A stretch of 6,313 nt of DNA from an uncultured Eubacterium sp. (GTDB taxonomy: Bacteria; Bacillota; Clostridia; Lachnospirales; Lachnospiraceae): NCBI GenBank assembly GCA_905236735.1, contig CAJOOU010000140.1:1-6313 (forward strand), in the 5' to 3' direction. How positions within the stretch are numbered: the stretch's first letter is position 1; each line of letters begins with the position of its first letter. Below are positions 5,473 through 6,313 of this stretch, in pieces. The position numbers and the translations under genes were made by a program. The notes beneath the pieces were generated by a model. The model did not search any database. It was not told the origin of the DNA and was given only the letters and a program-made list of their open reading frames with translations.

Positions 5473-5901
5473 TTAAGCTGATATTTTATTTTCCAAATCT
5501 CTTACCTTAGATTGCAAAATATTAACCTGTACCATTAACATTTCGACAGCGCTGGTTGATTTTGTAGTTTCATTAAACTTTCTCATTATATCAGAATGTC
5601 CTTCGGCAACTATGGCAATATTTCTACTGACTTCATTTTCCAATTCAAGTTTGACAGCCGATACATCATCTTTAAGATTATCAACATCCTCTTTAAGAGA
5701 TTTAAGGAATTTAACATCCTCTTTTAGATTGCTAACATCCTTTTTTAGATTGCTAACATCTTTTTCCAACGAGCTTAAACGCTTTTCTACATTATCCAAT
5801 CGCTTTTCTACATTATCCAATCGACCGTCCATCTCTTCAACTCTAAGGTCAATATGTATAACTTTTTCAACAATGAGATCAATCTTTTCCTCGTATGTCA
5901 T
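5473..5901 (-). CDS. Heptad-repeat coiled-coil protein of unknown function
   Basis: This is a 142-residue soluble protein with no signal peptide or membrane segment. Residues about 27-85 are an almost pure heptad array: RLDNVEK twice (27-40), RLSSLEK, DVSNLKK, DVSNLKE, a ten-residue break (62-71), then DVDNLKD and DVSAVKL. Hydrophobic L/V residues repeat at the a/d positions. A non-repetitive tail follows (about 88-142, containing NIAIVAEGHSDIMRKF), ending in a second short coiled coil (VNILQSKVRDLENKI). It probably forms a parallel dimer or trimer. The DNA also repeats with a 21-bp period, showing recent heptad duplication. The ATG has AGAGGT 8 nt upstream, and a strong promoter lies about 60 nt upstream. 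The tail has the look of a conserved lineage-specific family, but I do not recognise a function. SlyX- or tropomyosin-like database hits would be compositional. Confidence 0.8.
   Translation of the reverse strand: MTYEEKIDLIVEKVIHIDLRVEEMDGRLDNVEKRLDNVEKRLSSLEKDVSNLKKDVSNLKEDVKFLKSLKEDVDNLKDDVSAVKLELENEVSRNIAIVAEGHSDIMRKFNETTKSTSAVEMLMVQVNILQSKVRDLENKISA
5719..5821 (-). repeat. 21-bp tandem heptad repeats within the coiled-coil gene
   Basis: Two adjacent, identical 21-bp units occupy 5780-5800 and 5801-5821 and encode RLDNVEK twice. A second pair shares an 18-bp identical core (5722-5739 and 5743-5760) with the same 21-bp period and encodes DVSNLK twice. The period keeps the reading frame, so copy-number change would lengthen or shorten the coiled coil by whole heptads. 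Confidence 0.85.
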
Positions 5902-5961
5902 AGTTTATTACCTCTTTATGGATATACTTTAAAAATTCGGATGAAATAAAAATGTGAGTCT

Positions 5962-5990
5962 ATAATATCATCAGTATTTGGGGGAGTCAA
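5962..5990 (-). promoter_or_regulatory. Extended -10 SigA promoter of the coiled-coil gene
   Basis: On the minus strand TTGACT (5985-5990, 5 of 6 consensus bases) and TATTAT (5962-5967, 5 of 6) are separated by exactly 17 nt, with a TG giving an extended -10 (TGATATTAT). The start should be near 5955, leaving a leader of about 54 nt. It lies downstream of the flgE terminator, making this an independent transcription unit that may extend into rplS. Confidence 0.8.
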
Positions 5991-6014
5991 TACAAGGAAA
6001 AAAAGTTTGAATAG

Positions 6015-6054
6015 AAAAACAATAGGCCGGAGGCTGCAACTACAACCTCCGGCC
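6015..6054 (-). terminator. Intrinsic terminator of flgE
   Basis: GGCCGGAGG (6025-6033) is the reverse complement of CCTCCGGCC (6046-6054). On the minus-strand RNA the stem extends by three more pairs, including a U-G pair, to 12 bp with a 6-nt loop; this extension is not possible on the plus strand, which supports the direction. It is followed by TATTGTTTTT, a U-rich tract. It starts 16 nt after the flgE stop codon. Confidence 0.88.
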
Positions 6055-6070
6055 GTTTATGCTTTATTTA

Positions 6071-6313
6071 TTATCTCTTAAGGTTAATAAGTTCCTCAAG
6101 AAGTGTATCCGATGTTGTGATGATTCTTGAGTTAGCCTGGAAACCGCGCTGCGTAGTGATCATATTGGTAAACTCACTTGAAAGGTCTACATTGGACATT
6201 TCAAGTACGCCGGTTGCAATAGAACCGCCGTCTGCAGTTACATCTACACCTATGCCGTCAAACTCACCTGAGTTAAGTGTCTGCGCATAGCAGTTTTCAC
6301 CGAGCGACTCTAA
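6071..6313 (-). CDS. flgE: Flagellar hook protein FlgE, C-terminal 80 residues (5' end beyond window)
   Basis: FlgE is the subunit of the flagellar hook, exported by the flagellar type III system and assembled outside the cell. Only the C-terminus is in the window. It contains the hook/rod family signature GVLEMSNVDLSSEFTNMITT followed by QRGFQANSRIITTSDTLLEELINLKR, the C-terminal D0 helix that forms the inner tube. The segment LGENCYAQTLNSGEFDGIGVDV precedes it. FlgF and FlgG share the fold, but the ending TTSDTLLEELINLKR fits FlgE best. Two consecutive TAA stops end the gene, then a strong terminator, so it is the last gene of its transcription unit. A Cys in GENCYAQ is unusual for an exported hook subunit. 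Confidence 0.85.
   Translation of the reverse strand, partial: LESLGENCYAQTLNSGEFDGIGVDVTADGGSIATGVLEMSNVDLSSEFTNMITTQRGFQANSRIITTSDTLLEELINLKR

Noticed and set aside
5719..5821. CRISPR-like or satellite repeat array
   Set aside because: The repeats are adjacent without spacers, have a period of exactly seven codons and encode coiled-coil heptads.

Overview
The window reads as a chromosomal segment of a motile, low-to-moderate GC Bacillota, most likely Lachnospiraceae (Roseburia/Butyrivibrio-like). The protein style, strong AGGAGG-type ribosome binding sites, SigA-type promoters and flagellar content all point there; the family assignment is inference. Every supported gene lies on the minus strand, so transcription runs from high to low coordinates.

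Right edge to left edge: (1) the last 80 codons of a flagellar hook protein FlgE (6071-6313), followed by a strong terminator; (2) a heptad-repeat coiled-coil protein (5473-5901) with its own near-consensus extended -10 promoter; (3) ribosomal protein L19 (rplS, 4995-5342), with another good promoter, a roughly 70-nt leader, and a tight hairpin with four T's just after the gene; (4) a signal-peptidase-I-like membrane protein (4365-4940); (5) the circularly permuted GTPase RbgA/YlqF (3499-4353), overlapping by 4 bp with (6) RNase HII (rnhB, 2741-3502); (7) a 634-residue FliK-like protein (782-2686), closely coupled to (8) a 106-residue stand-alone FlhB C-terminal-domain protein (459-779); (9) a near-consensus promoter and a 34-bp palindrome, then (10) the first two thirds or so of a MarR-family regulator (1-308).

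Genes 3 to 8 form a compact co-directional block matching the Bacillus subtilis order rplS-rbgA(ylqF)-rnhB-ylqG-ylqH, with a signal peptidase added after rplS. It joins ribosome assembly (L19, RbgA), RNA/DNA hybrid repair (RNase HII) and two proteins resembling the FliK/FlhB substrate-specificity switch of flagellar export.

The most notable observation is that the LepB-like protein keeps every signal peptidase I box but has lost both catalytic residues: the nucleophilic Ser is Ala53 and the general-base Lys is Arg97. It is a candidate pseudo-signal peptidase. Secondary points are an FlhB domain without its NPTH autocleavage site, hairpins at the rnhB-fliK and rplS-lepB junctions, and a palindrome placed at the predicted transcription start of the MarR gene.
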